Below, one piece after another: positions 6,070 through 7,866 of a stretch of DNA of 7,866 nucleotides (positions are counted from its first letter, which is position 1; each line of letters opens with the position of its first letter). Below the pieces are notes generated by a model. It had not been told where the DNA came from, ran no database searches, and worked only from the letters and a program-made list of their open reading frames with translations. The translations under genes and the position numbers were made by a program. The DNA is from Firmicutes bacterium UBA7709. Lineage in GTDB: Bacteria > Bacillota_A > Clostridia > Peptostreptococcales > Anaerovoracaceae. The stretch spans positions 1 through 7,866 of the forward strand of contig DLFX01000177.1 of the NCBI GenBank assembly GCA_002482405.1. The letters are read 5' to 3'.

Positions 6070-6097
6070 TCCCCATGTTATAGAAGGAGCATTGCAC

Positions 6098-7051
6098 ATG
6101 AAAATACTTGTAACTCCCACTTCCATGCAGCCCGGCAAGGGCTCGGCGGCTCTGGAAGCGTTAAAGGCGTTCTCGAATGATTTAGTATTTAATACGACGG
6201 GAAAACCGCTGACAGAGGATGAGCTTCTCCCCCTGTTGAAGGATTGCGACGGATATATCGCCGGCCTGGATTTTATAACCGAAAATGTCCTCAAATCCTG
6301 CGGACGCCTGAAGGTGATCTCCCGCTACGGCGCCGGTTACGACCGGGTCGATATCGGCGCTGCAAAGACTTTATCCATCCCCGTGACCAACACGCCGGGG
6401 GTGAATGCGGAAGCCGTCGGCGAGCTGGCTTTCGGACTGATCCTGTCGGTTGCAAGAAAGATCCCTTATCTCAATTCAAGCCTTCGGGAAGGCGGCTGGG
6501 TCCGCTCCACCGGCATGGAGTTAAGGGGAAAAACCATCGGCATCATGGGCCTGGGAGCCATCGGCAAAGTCGTGGCCCGCTGTGCCGGAGGCTTTGACAT
6601 GAAGGTCATGGCTTACGACCCCTATATAGATGAAGGGTATTGCAGAGACAACGCGATCAAACCAGGCGCTTTTGAGGAAGTTTTGGAGCAGTCGGACGTT
6701 ATCAGCCTTCACCTTCCCCTCATCGATTCCACACTGCATCTGATCGACGCCTCTGCCATTGCAAGGATGAAACCCACCGCAATTCTTGTAAACACGTCAA
6801 GAGGCGGCATCATCGACGAGGACGCCGTCTATGAAGCGCTAAAAAACGGCAGGCTCGGCGGTCTGGCGCTGGACGCCTTTGAAATCGAACCCCCGGCGGG
6901 CTCGCCGCTCTTTACCCTGGACAACGTCGTAGCCACCCCTCATACCGGAGCCCATACAGCGGAAGCAATGGAGAATATGGCCAATTTATCCGTAAAAAAT
7001 TTAATTGATGTGTTATCAGGAAACGATTGCCTTTATATTGTTAATAAATAA
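6098..7051 (+). CDS. D-isomer-specific 2-hydroxyacid dehydrogenase (SerA-like/hydroxypyruvate reductase type)
   Basis: This 317-residue enzyme has the standard two-domain arrangement of NAD-dependent D-2-hydroxyacid dehydrogenases. The nucleotide fold GLGAIG (151-156) is followed by D174 in AYDPY, which favours NAD over NADP. The catalytic triad is complete: R235 in NTSRGG, E264 in EIEP and H282 in TPHTG. It lacks the C-terminal ACT/regulatory domain of long SerA proteins. The start at 6098 has GAAGGAG 8 bases upstream; an in-frame ATG at 6059 lies within a hairpin and is less likely. In this operon it probably interconverts a 2-keto acid and a D-2-hydroxy acid (for example a 2-keto sugar acid, glyoxylate or hydroxypyruvate), not serine biosynthesis. 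It is the last plus-strand gene before a strong terminator. Confidence 0.9.
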   Translation: MKILVTPTSMQPGKGSAALEALKAFSNDLVFNTTGKPLTEDELLPLLKDCDGYIAGLDFITENVLKSCGRLKVISRYGAGYDRVDIGAAKTLSIPVTNTPGVNAEAVGELAFGLILSVARKIPYLNSSLREGGWVRSTGMELRGKTIGIMGLGAIGKVVARCAGGFDMKVMAYDPYIDEGYCRDNAIKPGAFEEVLEQSDVISLHLPLIDSTLHLIDASAIARMKPTAILVNTSRGGIIDEDAVYEALKNGRLGGLALDAFEIEPPAGSPLFTLDNVVATPHTGAHTAEAMENMANLSVKNLIDVLSGNDCLYIVNK

Positions 7052-7084
7052 ATCGCTCCTCCCACTATTTTGATTTTATAAAAC

Positions 7085-7130
7085 AAAAAGAACTGTCATA
7101 TTGCTGTTTGCAATATGACAGTTCTTTTTT
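7085..7130. terminator. Strong bidirectional terminator between converging genes
   Basis: A perfect 19-bp stem pairs 7085-7103 with 7111-7129 around a 7-base loop (CTGTTTG). The core is GAACTGTCATATTG with its complement, extended by A/T pairs. Six T residues (7125-7130) end it on the plus strand, and the A run at 7085-7089 gives a T run on the minus strand. It closes both the sugar operon and the converging GldA-like gene. Confidence 0.9.
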
Positions 7131-7143
7131 ACGCACTTAACCT

Positions 7144-7230
7144 CATTTGAGCCATCAAATGCCTGGTAGGTGCTATACGGGAAATCCCCAGCTTTAGCTG
7201 GATAGATTTCTTCCGTTTAGGAGAAGAAAT
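7144..7230. repeat. Cluster of three small hairpins between the terminator and the GldA-like gene
   Basis: Three inverted repeats follow one another: CATTTGA/TCAAATG (7144-7150 with 7155-7161), CCAGCT/AGCTGG (7188-7193 with 7196-7201) and ATTTCTTC/GAAGAAAT (7206-7213 with 7223-7230). The second and third hairpins both have a TTTAG at or near the loop. The style, with GAAATCCCC leading into a hairpin, recalls subterminal hairpins of IS200/IS605-type elements, but no transposase or TnpB sequence is present. It could equally be the 3' untranslated region of the GldA-like gene. Confidence 0.4.
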
Positions 7231-7239
7231 GAAAAAGCG

Positions 7240-7866
7240 TTATCTAGCTTGACTATAATAGTAATGTCCAAGAGCGTTTGCGGTGAGTATGATGTCCATT
7301 ACGGATTCCACGGTGACTGGGTCAGGCTGCGCCGCCCAGTAGGAATTTTTAACGGAAGACTCCGCGATGATCCTTACATTTTCCCTCGTGGGATTCACCT
7401 TGACGTCCTCCAGCGTAATGGGAAGCCCGACGCTCATGCAAAAGCCGATCACTTCATCGATCAGCTCTTTGGGTGCGTTTTCAGCTACCAGCTCGCAGAT
7501 GGTGCCGAAAGCTACCTGCTCGCCGTGGAGCATTTTGCCTGCATCCGGAACAGCGGTGATTCCCTCGCAGACGGAATGAGCCGCCGCGCAGCCGGTATTT
7601 TCAAAACCCAGGCCGCTCATAAGGGTGTTTACCTCTATGATCGTTTCCAGGGCTTCCGTCACGCAGTGGTTTTCCGCCGCAAGCTTTGCCTTCAGACCGT
7701 TGGCGAGGAGATAGTCATAGCAGGCCTGTGCGATCACCATTGCCGTCTTTGTTCTCCTGAATTCCCCGGACTCGCCGGCTATGTAATTTGCGCTGTCCGA
7801 CGCCGCGTTTGCTTTGGCCTCAAACACCGTCGCCAACGCGTCTCCCATGCCCGAGACGAGGAATCT
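7240..7866 (-). CDS. gldA: Glycerol-dehydrogenase-like iron/zinc-containing alcohol dehydrogenase, C-terminal part (5' end outside window)
   Basis: The minus-strand frame runs from the right edge, beginning RFLVSGMGDALAT, to a TAA at 7242-7240, giving 208 codons of a protein normally near 360-370. The GMGDALAT stretch and GFENTGCAAAHSVCEG followed by HGEQVAFG are typical of GldA-type family III alcohol dehydrogenases. The two histidines in those motifs are 17 residues apart, as in the metal ligands of Bacillus glycerol dehydrogenase. The enzyme oxidises glycerol to dihydroxyacetone with NAD, or acts on related vicinal diols and ketones. It converges on the sugar operon across a bidirectional terminator, so it is separately transcribed. 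A role with the operon's three-carbon products is possible but unproven. The third metal ligand, normally an aspartate, lies outside the window. Confidence 0.9.
   Translation of the reverse strand, partial: RFLVSGMGDALATVFEAKANAASDSANYIAGESGEFRRTKTAMVIAQACYDYLLANGLKAKLAAENHCVTEALETIIEVNTLMSGLGFENTGCAAAHSVCEGITAVPDAGKMLHGEQVAFGTICELVAENAPKELIDEVIGFCMSVGLPITLEDVKVNPTRENVRIIAESSVKNSYWAAQPDPVTVESVMDIILTANALGHYYYSQAR

Overview
The window looks like chromosomal DNA from a low-to-mid GC Gram-positive anaerobe of the Clostridia (Lachnospiraceae-like). The reasons are strong AGGAGG-type ribosome binding sites, AT-rich intergenic DNA around moderately GC-rich genes, intrinsic hairpin-plus-T terminators, a ROK-type regulator and a GldA-type dehydrogenase. 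This placement is inferred from style, not from a marker gene.

Layout. Positions 1-406 hold no convincing complete gene. There is a possible start of a minus-strand gene at the left edge, a minus-strand terminator (108-140), and a roughly 240-bp imperfect palindrome (162-400) that begins 6 bp past the stop codon of a minus-strand ROK-family regulator (407-1528). A 164-bp AT-rich divergent promoter region with several inverted repeats separates the regulator from a plus-strand run of six genes. These are an SMP-30/gluconolactonase-like beta-propeller (1693-2685), a shikimate-dehydrogenase-like oxidoreductase (2791-3726), a cupin-type (archaeal-type) phosphoglucose isomerase (3773-4348), a phosphotriesterase-family amidohydrolase (start reset to 4420, end 5373), a KDPG/KHG-type aldolase (start reset to 5393, end 6028) and a D-2-hydroxyacid dehydrogenase (start reset to 6098, end 7051). 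A 19-bp-stem bidirectional terminator (7085-7130) closes the run. It faces a minus-strand glycerol-dehydrogenase-like gene that runs off the right edge (7240-7866).

How the genes may work together. The set reads as a catabolic cassette for an unusual sugar, sugar acid or sugar lactone, probably controlled by the divergent ROK regulator. Two hydrolase families that include lactonases, one isomerase, two NAD(P)-dependent oxidoreductases and one pyruvate-forming aldolase are encoded together. Pyruvate plus an aldehyde is the likely endpoint, and the neighbouring GldA-like enzyme could handle a three-carbon product. No dehydratase, kinase or transporter is present in the window, so the substrate cannot be deduced and the pathway order is inference. 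The AroE-like gene in place of a classical sugar dehydrogenase, together with two putative lactonases, makes the cassette the most interesting part of the window. Secondary points are the long hairpin element behind the regulator, a three-copy repeat at the cupin/phosphotriesterase junction, and a terminator plus palindrome inside the operon.
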